The notes beneath the pieces are model-generated. The model was not told the DNA's origin and did no database searches. It saw only the letters and a list, made by a program, of their open reading frames with translations. From JANMEX01 sp031422915 (GTDB lineage: Bacteria > Pseudomonadota > Alphaproteobacteria > Rhizobiales > Rhizobiaceae): a stretch of DNA of 42,651 bases. Each line of letters begins with the position of its first letter. Position 1 is the first letter of the stretch. The stretch covers positions 1-42,651 of the forward strand of contig JANPEK010000086.1 in NCBI GenBank assembly GCA_031422915.1. Direction: 5' to 3'. Made by a program: the position numbers and the translations under genes. This document shows, in pieces, positions 8,823 to 17,928 of this stretch.

Positions 8823-10451
8823 ATGCTTGGCCAGATGATGACAATGCCGCTGGTGATCAGCGCCTTGATTGACCACGCAGCCAAATACCATGGCGATACC
8901 GAAATTGTGACCGTCGAGACAACCGGCGGCATCGCCCGCACCAACTGGCGCAATGTCGCCGCCGGTTCCCGCCAACTCGCCTCGGCACTCGCCAAATTTG
9001 GCGTCAGCAAAGGCGGACGCTGCGCCACCATCGCTTGGAACAATTACCGCCATCTCGAGATTTACTTCGGCGTCTCCGGCGGCGGCATGGTTTGCCACAC
9101 AATCAACCCGCGCCTGTTCCCTGAACAAATGGTCTACATCGTCAATCACGCCGAAGACGAGGTGATCTTCTTCGACCGCACATTCCTGCCGCTTGTCGCC
9201 AAGCTCAGGGACCAGTTCAAACCGGTCAAAGCCTACATCCTGATGGGCCCGCGCGACGAGGAAGCAGCGGCCGCCATACCCGGCCTGCTGTTCTTCGACG
9301 AATTCATCGAAACCGGCGATGCCGAATATCAATGGCCGGAAATGGACGAACTCGCCGCCTCCAGCCTTTGCTACACCTCCGGCACCACGGGCAATCCCAA
9401 GGGCGTCCTCTATTCACACCGCTCGACACTCCTGCACACATTTGCAGTTTGCATGCCCGATGCGCTCAACCTGTCCGCCCGCGACAGTGTCCTGCCCGTC
9501 GTGCCGATGTTCCACGTCAATGCGTGGGGCGTGCCGTATGCCACCGCGATGGTCGGCGCGAAACTCGTGATGCCGGGCCCCGGCCTTGATGGCGACAGCC
9601 TGATCAAGCTCATCGAGACCGAGAAAGTCACCATTGCCGCCGGCGTCCCGACCATTTGGCAGGGCCTCCTTGCCGCAGCGCAGAAGAGCGGCGCCAAGCT
9701 GGAGTCCCTACAGCGCACCGCCGTCGGCGGTTCCGCCTGTCCGCCATCGACCATTCAGGCCTTCCGCGAGCGCCACGGCGTTGAAACCATCCACGCCTGG
9801 GGCATGAGCGAAACATCGCCGGTCGGCACCGCCAACGCGCTCCTCAACCGGCACACGGCACTGCCGGAAGACGAGCAGCACAGGCTGCGCCTCAGCCAGG
9901 GCCGCCCGCTGTTCGGCATTCAATTGCGCATCACTGGCGACGACAGCGCCGAACTTCCCGAAGACGGCATTGCGCAAGGCGATCTTGCCATCCGGGGCCA
10001 TTGGGTCGTGGACAGCTATTTCAAGCAGGACACAGGCACCGCCAAGACCGGCGACTGGTTCATGACCGGCGACGTCGCCACCATTGATCCTGAAGGCTAC
10101 ATGACCATCAAGGACCGTTCCAAAGACATCATCAAGTCCGGCGGCGAGTGGATCTCCTCTGTCGAGCTCGAAGGCATTGCCATCGGCCACCCGGACCTCG
10201 CCGACGCCGCCGTCATTGGTGCCAAGCACGAGAGGTGGGACGAACGCCCCGTGCTGGTCGCGGTAAAAGCCGCAGACAAGGATCCCGACCCCGCTGCGCT
10301 CATCGCCTTCTACGACGGCAAGGTCGCCAAATGGCAAATCCCGGACATGGTCGTTTTCACCGACGCCATCCCGCGCAACGCAACCGGCAAAATCCTCAAA
10401 AACCGGCTGCGCGAGCTGTTCGGCAATGTGCTGCTGCACAAAGACACCTGA
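8823..10451 (+). CDS. AlkK-like medium/long-chain acyl-CoA ligase
   Basis: The 542-residue AMP-forming ligase activates fatty acids to acyl-CoA. The N-terminus MLGQMMTMPLVISALIDHAA closely matches the AlkK type of medium-chain ligases. Motifs in order: the phosphate-binding loop YTSGTTGNPKGVLYSH, the adenylate site WGMSETSPVG, TGDVATIDPEGYMTIKDRSK, and the C-terminal lysine motif PRNATGKILKNRLRE. ATG 8823 follows a GGGAGG site; the frame is open upstream to 8778. It lies 68 nt ahead of the FIST-domain gene and may be cotranscribed with it. Substrate chain length is inferred from the family. Confidence 0.9.
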   Translation: MLGQMMTMPLVISALIDHAAKYHGDTEIVTVETTGGIARTNWRNVAAGSRQLASALAKFGVSKGGRCATIAWNNYRHLEIYFGVSGGGMVCHTINPRLFPEQMVYIVNHAEDEVIFFDRTFLPLVAKLRDQFKPVKAYILMGPRDEEAAAAIPGLLFFDEFIETGDAEYQWPEMDELAASSLCYTSGTTGNPKGVLYSHRSTLLHTFAVCMPDALNLSARDSVLPVVPMFHVNAWGVPYATAMVGAKLVMPGPGLDGDSLIKLIETEKVTIAAGVPTIWQGLLAAAQKSGAKLESLQRTAVGGSACPPSTIQAFRERHGVETIHAWGMSETSPVGTANALLNRHTALPEDEQHRLRLSQGRPLFGIQLRITGDDSAELPEDGIAQGDLAIRGHWVVDSYFKQDTGTAKTGDWFMTGDVATIDPEGYMTIKDRSKDIIKSGGEWISSVELEGIAIGHPDLADAAVIGAKHERWDERPVLVAVKAADKDPDPAALIAFYDGKVAKWQIPDMVVFTDAIPRNATGKILKNRLRELFGNVLLHKDT

Positions 10452-10519
10452 GCGCTTGACTTTGCCGCCTACACTCTGCCGTATCGCTGAAACTTCATGC
10501 GCGGACGGGAGGCCGGGGC

Positions 10520-11686
10520 TTGGATTTGTCTTGGACAACGTATGCATCCGGTATCCGCGCGCTGCACATGCGCGGCGGGACAGTGGAAGCGCTGTGCGCC
10601 GAGGTGCGCACAATCGAGAACCTGCGTGGCTGGTTCGGCTGCGTGTTCTTCTCCGACCCGGCCATCGACCCTGTTGAGCTTGCCGAGCGTCTGCGCACTG
10701 ACCTGCCCGATCTGGAATGCACAGGCTGCACCACGGCAGGCGAACTCGCACCGGAAGGCATACTGGATGGCGATGTCCTCTTCGTGCTCTTCCCCCGCCA
10801 TGCCTTCACCATCTCGCCTCTGGTGATCGACGATCTCGCCCGCGGCGGCATGGGCGACATCGCAGCATCCGTTGCCGCCATGCGCGAGCAGCATGCGCTG
10901 AAAACCGCCAACACCACCCACGACAAGCCGTTCGCGCTGTGCCTTATTGATGGCATGTCCTACGCAGAAGAAGCGGTCACCGCCGCCATTTTCTGGGGCC
11001 TTGATGACATTCCATTGATCGGCGGTTCGGCTGGCGATCACATGGAATTCCGCAAGACCTTCATTCTGGCCAACGGCACCGCATGGTCGGGCCGCGCGGT
11101 GATCCTCATTATCTCCACCGCCATCCCGTTCCAGATTTTCAAATCAGACAATTTCATCCCCTCGGCACAAAAACTCGTGGTCACCGCATCCGACCCCGAC
11201 AGGCGCATCGTCTACGAGTTCAACGCCGCGCCCGCTGCCGCCGAATATGCCTCCGCCATCGGCATTGCGCCCGGCGATCTCAGCGCCATGTCCTTCGCCT
11301 CGCACCCGGTTGTCGTGCGCGTCGGCGGCGAATATTTCTGCCGGTCGATCCAGAAGGTCAATCCGGACGGCTCGCTCTCGTTTTTCTGCGCCATTGATGA
11401 TGGCGTGGTCCTGACTGTGGCCCGCGCGCAAGGCATGGTGGAATCAACGCGCGCAAGCCTCACCGAAGTCGACAAAAACCTTGGCGGTATCGACATGATT
11501 TTCGGCTTTGACTGCATCCTGCGACGCCTCGACGCGCAAAACCGCCAGGTTTTCCGTGGCATGTCGGAATTGTATCAGCAGCACCGCGTCATCGGTTTCG
11601 GCACCTACGGCGAACAATATCAGTCGCTCCATCTCAACCAGACGCTGACCGGCATTGCGTTCGGTCATGCGCCGGTGGCGCAGTGA
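10520..11686 (+). CDS. FIST-domain sensor protein, NosP-like
   Basis: The 388-residue soluble protein has a FIST N domain (about 25-230; CTGCTTAGELAPEG, FALCLIDGMSYAEEAVTAAI, DIPLIGGSAGDHMEFRKTF) and a FIST C domain (about 240-375; ending VIGFGTYGEQYQSLHLNQTLTG). FIST proteins are sensory input proteins; the best-studied, NosP, is a haem protein that senses nitric oxide and modulates a histidine kinase encoded next to it. That is the arrangement here, with a kinase starting 4 nt after the stop. The start is TTG at 10520 after GGGAGG; the next in-frame ATG is ~48 nt downstream. Haem binding is not shown by the sequence. Confidence 0.85.
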   Translation: MDLSWTTYASGIRALHMRGGTVEALCAEVRTIENLRGWFGCVFFSDPAIDPVELAERLRTDLPDLECTGCTTAGELAPEGILDGDVLFVLFPRHAFTISPLVIDDLARGGMGDIAASVAAMREQHALKTANTTHDKPFALCLIDGMSYAEEAVTAAIFWGLDDIPLIGGSAGDHMEFRKTFILANGTAWSGRAVILIISTAIPFQIFKSDNFIPSAQKLVVTASDPDRRIVYEFNAAPAAAEYASAIGIAPGDLSAMSFASHPVVVRVGGEYFCRSIQKVNPDGSLSFFCAIDDGVVLTVARAQGMVESTRASLTEVDKNLGGIDMIFGFDCILRRLDAQNRQVFRGMSELYQQHRVIGFGTYGEQYQSLHLNQTLTGIAFGHAPVAQ

Positions 11687-11690
11687 CGTC

Positions 11691-13025
11691 ATGACAGTCT
11701 CCGAAGTCAACGATCTTGCCCGCCTGAAGCGCATCAATGAAGCATTGATTGCCCGCGTCGAACGCTCGATGGACCAGCAGGGCAACGCTTTCACACTTTT
11801 CCAGACCGCGATAAACCTTGAGGGCAGGGTCCGCGCCAAAACCGACGAACTCAAACAGACCCTGCGCCGTCTGGAGCAATCCAACCGCGACCTGTCTCTC
11901 GCCAAGGAGGCTGCCGAGACCGCCAACGCATCCAAGACCCGCTTTATCGCCGCTGCCAGCCACGACGTGCTGCAACCGCTCAATGCCGCGCGTCTGTCCG
12001 TATCGGGGCTTGCCGATATTCTCATGGACGCCGAAGGTTCAGGGCTGGTTCGTCAGGTGGAGCGGTCGCTTGACACGATGGAAGAGCTGCTGCGCACGCT
12101 CATTGACATCTCGCGCCTCGACTCCGGCGTCATGCAGCCGGAGCTGACCAGCTTTGCCCTGCAGGATGTTTTCGAAGCGCTGGAATCAGACTTCGCGCCG
12201 TTGGCACATCAGGCCGGCCTCAAGCTGCGCGTCCGGCACGGCAATCTCCACGTCACATCAGATCGCATGATGCTGCGCCGCGTGCTGCAAAATATCGTAT
12301 CGAACGCGTTGCGCTACACTGGCGAGGGCGGCGTGTTGATCGGCGCGCGGCGGCGGGGCGAACAGGTGCGCATCGACATCATCGATACCGGAATTGGCAT
12401 CTCCGACGAGCAGAGGCCGCTGGTGTTTGAAGAATTCCACCGTGGCCCGGATGCCGCCACAGTCCATTCCGGCGGGCTTGGGCTTGGCCTTTCCATCGTC
12501 CGGCGCATGACGCAGGCGCTCGGCCACCCGATGGAGTTCATATCCAAAGTCGGCACCGGCACCGAATTCCGCATCACCGTGCCTTCAGCGGTTGGCCAGT
12601 GCGAGCCAAAATTTGGCGGTTCAACGCCCGTTCCGGACAATCCCGTCTACGGCCTGTTCAGCGCAAAAGTCCTTCTGGTCGAAAACGACCGCCGCGTGCA
12701 GGAAGCCATGGCCGGGCTGCTCGGCCGCTGGAATTGCAACATCCGCCTTGCCGCAAGCCTCGGCGAAGCCATGACCGTCCTGTCCACTGGCGGCTGGTCC
12801 CCCGACATCATCATCGCCGACCAGCACCTCGACCGCGCAACATTCGGCTCACAAACCATCACCGAAGCCCGCAAACTCCTCAAACGCCACGTCCCCGCCA
12901 TCATCATCACCGCCGACCCCGACAAGGAAATGGCGTCCGTGGCGAAAGAACAACGCATAGAAGTGATGCTCAAACCAGTGCGCCCGGCGGAACTGAGAGC
13001 GCTAATGGCGCATCTGCTGGCGTGA
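11691..13025 (+). CDS. Soluble hybrid histidine kinase (NahK-like)
   Basis: The 444-residue protein has no signal peptide or membrane segment. Residues 1-85 are helical and probably coiled coil. The HisKA phosphoacceptor is H91 in AASHDVLQPLNAARL. The ATPase domain shows the N box NIVSNALRYT, G1 DTGIGI, F box EEFHRGP and G2 GGLGLGLSIV. Residues ~325-444 are a receiver domain with ENDRR at the start, D377 in IIIADQHLD, and the Lys of MLKPV. With no sensor domain of its own, it probably takes input from the FIST protein encoded 4 nt upstream. The frame is open to 11655 inside the FIST gene, but ATG 11691 is the better start. Confidence 0.88.
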   Translation: MTVSEVNDLARLKRINEALIARVERSMDQQGNAFTLFQTAINLEGRVRAKTDELKQTLRRLEQSNRDLSLAKEAAETANASKTRFIAAASHDVLQPLNAARLSVSGLADILMDAEGSGLVRQVERSLDTMEELLRTLIDISRLDSGVMQPELTSFALQDVFEALESDFAPLAHQAGLKLRVRHGNLHVTSDRMMLRRVLQNIVSNALRYTGEGGVLIGARRRGEQVRIDIIDTGIGISDEQRPLVFEEFHRGPDAATVHSGGLGLGLSIVRRMTQALGHPMEFISKVGTGTEFRITVPSAVGQCEPKFGGSTPVPDNPVYGLFSAKVLLVENDRRVQEAMAGLLGRWNCNIRLAASLGEAMTVLSTGGWSPDIIIADQHLDRATFGSQTITEARKLLKRHVPAIIITADPDKEMASVAKEQRIEVMLKPVRPAELRALMAHLLA

Positions 13026-13075
13026 CACTGGCGATAGAATTGAAACGAGGCGTGTTGTCAGCAAAAGGTGCCACT

Positions 13076-13134
13076 CCCCTTCTCCCCGCCGTTTGCGGGG
13101 AGAAGGTGCCCCGCTAGGGGCGGATGAGGGGCAG
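13076..13134. repeat. Palindromic intergenic repeat
   Basis: One copy of the CCTTCTCCCCGC...GCGGGGAGAAGG hairpin with a GGATGAGG flank, lying between the convergent kinase and response-regulator genes. A role as shared terminator is plausible from the position. Confidence 0.75.
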
Positions 13135-13168
13135 CTCCGAAGATCGGCGACGATTCACCATAGTCATA

Positions 13169-13822
13169 TCACCCCTCGCGAAACACATCCTTGACATCCA
13201 GCTTCGCCACCTCGATCACCGCCTGCGTACGCGAAAACACATTCAGCTTGCGCAAAATTTCCGACACATGCGCCTTGATCGTCGTCTCACCCACCTTCAG
13301 TTCATAGGCGATCTGCTTGTTCAAAAGTCCTTGCTTGAGCATTTGCAACACGCGCAATTGCTGCGGCGTGAGTGACGACAGCTTGGCAAGCAACACAGAC
13401 TTGGAATGGTCCTGCCCGTTCTGTGGTGCATCATAGCCTGCGGGAACATAAATCTCACCGCTCATGACAGCCGTGATTGCCGCCGCCAGATCGGCCTTCT
13501 TGGCGGACTTGGGAATATACCCTGCCACGCCATAAGACAGCGCCTCGCTGATGATCCGCGCTTCTTCATGGCCGGATACCACCACCACCGGCAGCCGTGG
13601 ATACTGCGTGCGCAGTTCCGCCAGTCCTTCAAACCCGCGCGTTCCCGGCATATTCAAATCAAGCAGCGCCAGATCAAACACCGGATCGTCCGCCAACGCC
13701 TTCAAAGCCTCATCAATCGACCGCGCCTCAACAGACTGCGCATCAGAAAAAGCCAACGCAATCGCGCTCTGCAGCGCTTCGCGAAACAGCGGATGGTCAT
13801 CAATGATCAAAAAACGCGCCAT
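13169..13822 (-). CDS. NarL/LuxR-family response regulator
   Basis: The 217-residue regulator has a receiver domain (1-120; acidic pair D8-D9, phosphoacceptor D55 in LALLDLNMPG, and Lys in YIPKSAKK) and a LuxR-type helix-turn-helix (about 150-210; LTPQQLRVLQMLKQGLLNKQIA and VSEILRKLNVFSRTQAV). It is encoded convergently to the hybrid kinase, with only a repeat between them, and is the likely phosphorylation partner. Its target genes are unknown; similar regulators in other proteobacteria sit beside genes for acyl-CoA or alcohol metabolism, and an acyl-CoA ligase lies in this cluster. Confidence 0.88.
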   Translation of the reverse strand: MARFLIIDDHPLFREALQSAIALAFSDAQSVEARSIDEALKALADDPVFDLALLDLNMPGTRGFEGLAELRTQYPRLPVVVVSGHEEARIISEALSYGVAGYIPKSAKKADLAAAITAVMSGEIYVPAGYDAPQNGQDHSKSVLLAKLSSLTPQQLRVLQMLKQGLLNKQIAYELKVGETTIKAHVSEILRKLNVFSRTQAVIEVAKLDVKDVFREG

Positions 13823-14271
13823 CCCGCTTTATGCGCGCAAAATGTCGCAGATGTCACCTGCAAACGGGGTGAGGGGGATTGCGCTTTGGTGCCTATTCCA
13901 GTTGCGCCCGTTCGTGACTTGTATGACGCTGTGATGATAACGTTCTCGGCAACCTGGATCGAACTCACATGCGCAATGGTAAGGCTGTAACGCTCTTGAT
14001 TGGCAAAAAGCACGAGCGTTCGGAAATAACGAGGCAGTCAGGAGCTCCAGTCTGCGCCAACGAGCTTGTTCGTGATTCATCAGACGCACACGAGCGCGAG
14101 GACGGGATGGTCAACAACGTCATGCGCCGCAAGATCAGTGACTCTGTGTCTGATTCCCGTCCGGACATCCCTGCAAATCAAGTGTTTCAAAGGCTTCGCG
14201 AGAAAAATGGCCATACAATCGCGCTGCTTTGAACGTCGAATTTCCATCGCCTTCTTTGCAAAGGCCGATAC
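13823..14271. other. 449-nt gap with a possible antitoxin remnant
   Basis: No confident gene. On the plus strand 13969-14232 is open (87 codons) and its C-terminal third includes VSDSRPDIPANQVFQRLREK, which resembles the end of RelB/ParD-like antitoxins (DDPRPxIPxxxV pattern). The N-terminal two thirds match nothing recognised, there is no clear ribosome-binding site and no toxin gene follows. It may be a decayed antitoxin or chance. Confidence 0.3.
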
Positions 14272-15879
14272 CTAACGCTGCTCTGCAATCCAGGGCGCCG
14301 CCCGTTCCGCGATCATGATCGTCGGGGCATTCGTATTCCCGCCAATCAGCGTTGGCATCACGGACGCATCGACAACGCGCAAGCCCTCAAATCCGTGTAC
14401 CTTCAACTGCGGGTCAACGACGGCCATCGCATCGCTGCCCATCTTGCACGTGCCGACCGGGTGGTAAATCGTATCCGCGCGCGCCCGGATATGCCGCTCC
14501 CAGTCCGCGTCGCTCTTTGCGCCCGCCGTGTAAAGTTCCGTTTTGCGGTACGCTGACAGGGCAGGGGCCTTCAATATGCGATCAACAATTTTCGCCCCCT
14601 TGATCATCCTTGCGAGGTCATCAGGATTGCTGAGATAGTTGGGGTCGATCAGCGGCGCATCGAAAACATTTGCGCTCGCAAGCTTGACGGACCCGCGCGA
14701 TTTCGGGCGCAGCACGCAGACGTGACATGAAAATCCGAAGCCATAATGCAATTTCCGCAAGTGATCATCGACCATCCCTGCCACAAAATGCAGTTGGATG
14801 TCCGGCCTGTCGAGCGATGGATCAGTCTTGAGAAACCCTGCACCCTCGGCGCCCGGCGATGCGATCAGCCCCGACCCATCTTTGCGCCAGCGCAGCATTT
14901 CGCGGATCAGCTTCAGCGTGCCGGAAGAACTGAGCGCCAGCCCGTCAGCGATTTTGGATTTCCACACCAGAATGAAATCCAGATGATCCTGCAGATTGGC
15001 GCCGACGCCCGGCATGTCCTGCCGCACGGCAATCCCGTGCCTGGCCAATTCCGCCGCCGGGCCGATACCCGAGAGCATTAAAAGATGCGGCGAGTTGAAC
15101 GCGCCGCCCGACAAAATAACTTCCCGCCGTGCCTCAGCTACTCTGTCTTTGCCACCTTGGCGATAAGCAACCCCAACCGCGCGCCGTCCTGAAAACAGCA
15201 CCTCGCTCGCCCGTGCCTTGGTGATCACCGTCAAATTGGGCCGGTCCATCACGGGATGCAAATACGCCGCCGCTGCCGAACAGCGCTCGCCGTTTTTGCC
15301 CTCGCCATAAAATTGCGTCACCTGATAAAGCCCGACACCTTCTTGTGACGCGCCGTTGAAATCCGCATTGACAGGAACCTGGCACTCGGCCCCAGCCTGA
15401 ACAAATGCTTTCGTGATACCAGCAGGGCTTCGCTGATTGGCGACCCTAAGCGGCCCGTCCGCACCATGCCAAGCGTCCGCGCCATTCTCGTTGCGCTCGG
15501 ACTTCCTGAACCATGGAAGCACATCATCCCAGCCCCACCCGTGCGCACCGCTCGCCGCCCAGTCCTCATAATCAGACGGCACGCCGCGCACATAGAGCAT
15601 GGCATTGATCGCGCTTGATCCGCCCAGCGCGCGCCCGCGCGGCTGAAGTCCCCGGCGTCCGTTCAACCCGGATTGCGGCACAGTTTTGTACGACCAGTTA
15701 TTGATCTTGCCATAACCGGGCAGCATCGCCGCCACACCCAGCGGTGCGCGGATCAGCAAATCTTTTCCAGCGCCTCCCGCTTCCAAAAGACAAACACTGA
15801 CATCAGGATTTTCCGAAAGGCGCGCCGCCAACACGCACCCGGCAGAACCACCGCCAACAATCACATAGTCAAAAGCCAC
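14272..15879 (-). CDS. GMC-family FAD-dependent oxidoreductase (alcohol/choline dehydrogenase-like)
   Basis: The 535-residue protein shows the FAD-binding GGGSAG (9-14), the GMC signatures GRALGGSSAINAMLYVRG and GGAFNSPHLLMLSGIG, and the catalytic His in YHPVGTCKMG with Asn in GGNTNAPTIM near the C-terminus. It oxidises an alcohol group using FAD; the substrate cannot be read from the sequence and it is distinct from the betA gene in this window. The start is GTG at 15879, preceded by GGGAGG; the nearby ATG is out of frame. It is monocistronic and divergent from the polyol regulon. AlkJ-like and choline-dehydrogenase-like are both possible labels. Confidence 0.87.
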   Translation of the reverse strand: MAFDYVIVGGGSAGCVLAARLSENPDVSVCLLEAGGAGKDLLIRAPLGVAAMLPGYGKINNWSYKTVPQSGLNGRRGLQPRGRALGGSSAINAMLYVRGVPSDYEDWAASGAHGWGWDDVLPWFRKSERNENGADAWHGADGPLRVANQRSPAGITKAFVQAGAECQVPVNADFNGASQEGVGLYQVTQFYGEGKNGERCSAAAAYLHPVMDRPNLTVITKARASEVLFSGRRAVGVAYRQGGKDRVAEARREVILSGGAFNSPHLLMLSGIGPAAELARHGIAVRQDMPGVGANLQDHLDFILVWKSKIADGLALSSSGTLKLIREMLRWRKDGSGLIASPGAEGAGFLKTDPSLDRPDIQLHFVAGMVDDHLRKLHYGFGFSCHVCVLRPKSRGSVKLASANVFDAPLIDPNYLSNPDDLARMIKGAKIVDRILKAPALSAYRKTELYTAGAKSDADWERHIRARADTIYHPVGTCKMGSDAMAVVDPQLKVHGFEGLRVVDASVMPTLIGGNTNAPTIMIAERAAPWIAEQR

Positions 15880-16288
15880 ACCATCCTCCCGAAAATGCCG
15901 GCCAACTAGACGGCAGTTTTTCGTGGTTGTCTACAACAGACTAGCGGTAACTTTCAGCAAGCGCGGACATTGCAAACCAACCAAGTCCAGCTCCCATTCG
16001 AGCACTTTTCAGGCCGGATTCGTGCAGCTTTCGAGCGGCAAAATAATAGTTTTTCACTCTGGTTTTAGCGTCCTGATGCCTGCATTCCTGAAAGCGGTTT
16101 GCTGGGCATTTGCTTGGAGCTTGAACATATGCTTGACAGTTTGACGCACAGTGTTGCTCAATGCGGCATCGGAGTTTGGCAATGAGCGGATGCGACATCG
16201 GCGCGACCAGAGTAGATGCCGTGACAGTTGGGGTGCGCCCTGCCAGAAGCATGTTTCGGATCAAACTGCTTACTGGCGGGTTAATAGT
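15880..16288. other. 409-nt divergent intergenic region
   Basis: Lies between the GMC oxidoreductase and the first polyol gene. No convincing gene: the minus-strand ORF 15941-16480 mostly opposes the HAD gene. At 16119-16142 it holds GCTTGAACA and TGACAGTTT, both found again in the operator upstream of smoE. Confidence 0.5.
16119..16142 (+). promoter_or_regulatory. Candidate regulator half-site upstream of HAD-sorC operon
   Basis: GCTTGAACA (16119-16127) is followed by TGACAGTTT (16134-16142). The same two words occur in the same order at 17921 and 17940 upstream of smoE. This suggests autoregulation by the SorC-family protein, although only one arm of the palindrome is present here. Confidence 0.35.
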
Positions 16289-16981
16289 GTGAGCGCCATA
16301 AAGTGCATCATCTTTGATTGCGACGGCGTGCTGGTTGACAGTGAAGTAATCAGTGCTCAGATCATGATTGAGGAACTGGCGCTCGAAAATACTGAAATAG
16401 ACTTCGCACATTTTCAGAAACATTTTCTTGGCAGAGGGTTCGCAAAGGTCGCCGTAGACATCCGCGCAAACTCTGAACAAGTGATTTCAGATGATTTTGA
16501 ATCCCGCTATCGAGCCAAGTTGATGGAAGCATTTACACATCAGTTGCAAGCAATGCCTGGCGTTTATCAGGTTCTGGACCTTCTGTCTTTGCCTTGCTGT
16601 GTTGCAACCAGTAGCAGCCCTACAAGAGTGGAACATTCACTAATGCTGACGGGCCTGAAACATTACTTCGGTCAAAACGTGTTTACGGCGTCGCAAGTCA
16701 ATAACGGCAAGCCGGCCCCCGATTTGTTTCTATTCGCAGCCGCTCAAATGGGGATGTCGCCGTCAGACTGCCTTGTCATTGAGGACAGTGAAACGGGTTT
16801 GGTGGCGGCAGCGCAAGCGCAAATGGCGGTCTGGCATTTCACGGGCGGCAGTCACATCCACGGCAAGCTGCGCCCCATTCCCGTCGCAACACCAGAAATT
16901 CCAACTTTTGACAATTGGGCGATGTTCCCCGATATGCTCATTCAGGCAGCGAGTACGCAGGCAGATGTCCGGAAAAATTGA
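16289..16981 (+). CDS. HAD-superfamily phosphatase (subfamily IA)
   Basis: The 230-residue hydrolase has the nucleophile motif IIFDCDGVLVDSE (D10, D12), motif II Ser/Thr in ATSSSPTRVEH, Lys in NNGKPAPDLFLF and the acidic motif DCLVIEDSETG. It likely dephosphorylates a sugar phosphate or related metabolite. The GTG at 16289 gives the family N-terminus; the frame is open upstream to 16151 without homology. It overlaps the SorC regulator gene by 17 nt. It resembles the HAD half of the fusion at 24715, sharing GKPAPDLFL and an FTGG-x-H stretch, so the polyol locus has two paralogous HAD domains. Confidence 0.85.
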   Translation: MSAIKCIIFDCDGVLVDSEVISAQIMIEELALENTEIDFAHFQKHFLGRGFAKVAVDIRANSEQVISDDFESRYRAKLMEAFTHQLQAMPGVYQVLDLLSLPCCVATSSSPTRVEHSLMLTGLKHYFGQNVFTASQVNNGKPAPDLFLFAAAQMGMSPSDCLVIEDSETGLVAAAQAQMAVWHFTGGSHIHGKLRPIPVATPEIPTFDNWAMFPDMLIQAASTQADVRKN

Positions 16982-17921
16982 AACAGAAAGCACCCGTTTG
17001 GACGACGCCGCCCGGGCAGGCTGGCTCTATTATGTGGCGGGAAATACGCAGGAAGAAGTAGCCAGAAAGCTGAGCGTCTCGCGCCAGTCCGCCCAGCGCC
17101 TGGTGGCGCGTGCAGTGAGCGAAAAGCTTGTCAAAGTGCGTCTTGATCATCCAATCGCCAATTGCATGGAACTCGCCAGCGCCATGATCCAGCGCTACGG
17201 ACTGTTATCCTGTGAGGTCATCCCCAGTGAACCAAATGCCGGCAATTCCACGGTCGGATTGGCGGAAGCCGGGGCCAGCGCGATGGAGCGGCATCTCAAA
17301 TCCAGTGAACCGATCATTGTCGCCGTTGGCACAGGACGTGTTTTGCGTGCCTCAGTTGAACAGTTGGCGCAATTGCAAGCACCTCAGCATCGCATTGTGT
17401 CGCTGCTTGGCAATATCACCTCTGACGGCTCAGCAACGCCCTATGATGTGGCAATTCGCATGGCAGAACGCATCAACGGCCGTTACTACCCGATGCCGTT
17501 GCCGGTGTACGCCCGTTCAGCCGAAGAGCGCAGGTTTTTGCACAATCAGGATCATGTGCGCAGCATTCTCGAATTGTGCAAACAAGCTGACGTGACATTT
17601 GTCGGCATTGGCGGCGTAGGCGAAAATGCGCCGATACTTTTGGATGGCTTCTTGAACCAGGATGAGATCGACGCTCTGCAAAACGCTGGTGCAGTAGGTG
17701 AAATCATTTCGTGGGCCTATGACAAGCGCGGCCAAATGATCAAGGGTTTGAACAATGAGCGCGTGAACAACGCTCCCATAGTTCCAAGCGACCAAAAGCC
17801 GGTTTACGGCATCGCAGCGGGCGACGCCAAGCTTGCCGCCATCGCTGGCGCTCTTGCCGGCAATCTTGTCAACTCATTGATTACAAATGAGTATACGGCG
17901 AAAATTCTCCTAAAAAACTAG
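16965..17921 (+). CDS. smoC: SorC-family polyol-responsive transcriptional regulator
   Basis: The 318-residue regulator has an N-terminal helix-turn-helix (about 20-60; QEEVARKLSVSRQSAQRLVARA) and a C-terminal sugar-binding domain of the SorC/DeoR-like type (VAVGTGRVLRAS, VTFVGIGGVGENAP, VYGIAAGDAK). It lies directly ahead of the hexitol importer and is the likely regulator of that operon, probably responding to sorbitol, mannitol or a derivative. In rhizobia the gene at this place is called smoC; that symbol is assigned by position and family. ATG 16965 lies within the HAD gene's end (17-nt overlap). Confidence 0.85.
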   Translation: MSGKIETESTRLDDAARAGWLYYVAGNTQEEVARKLSVSRQSAQRLVARAVSEKLVKVRLDHPIANCMELASAMIQRYGLLSCEVIPSEPNAGNSTVGLAEAGASAMERHLKSSEPIIVAVGTGRVLRASVEQLAQLQAPQHRIVSLLGNITSDGSATPYDVAIRMAERINGRYYPMPLPVYARSAEERRFLHNQDHVRSILELCKQADVTFVGIGGVGENAPILLDGFLNQDEIDALQNAGAVGEIISWAYDKRGQMIKGLNNERVNNAPIVPSDQKPVYGIAAGDAKLAAIAGALAGNLVNSLITNEYTAKILLKN

Positions 17922-17928
17922 CTTGAAC

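Noticed and set aside
15941..16480. 179-codon minus-strand frame in the gap before the HAD gene
   Set aside because: Overlaps the HAD coding start region and regulatory half-site, has no motif, and no convincing ribosome-binding site was seen.
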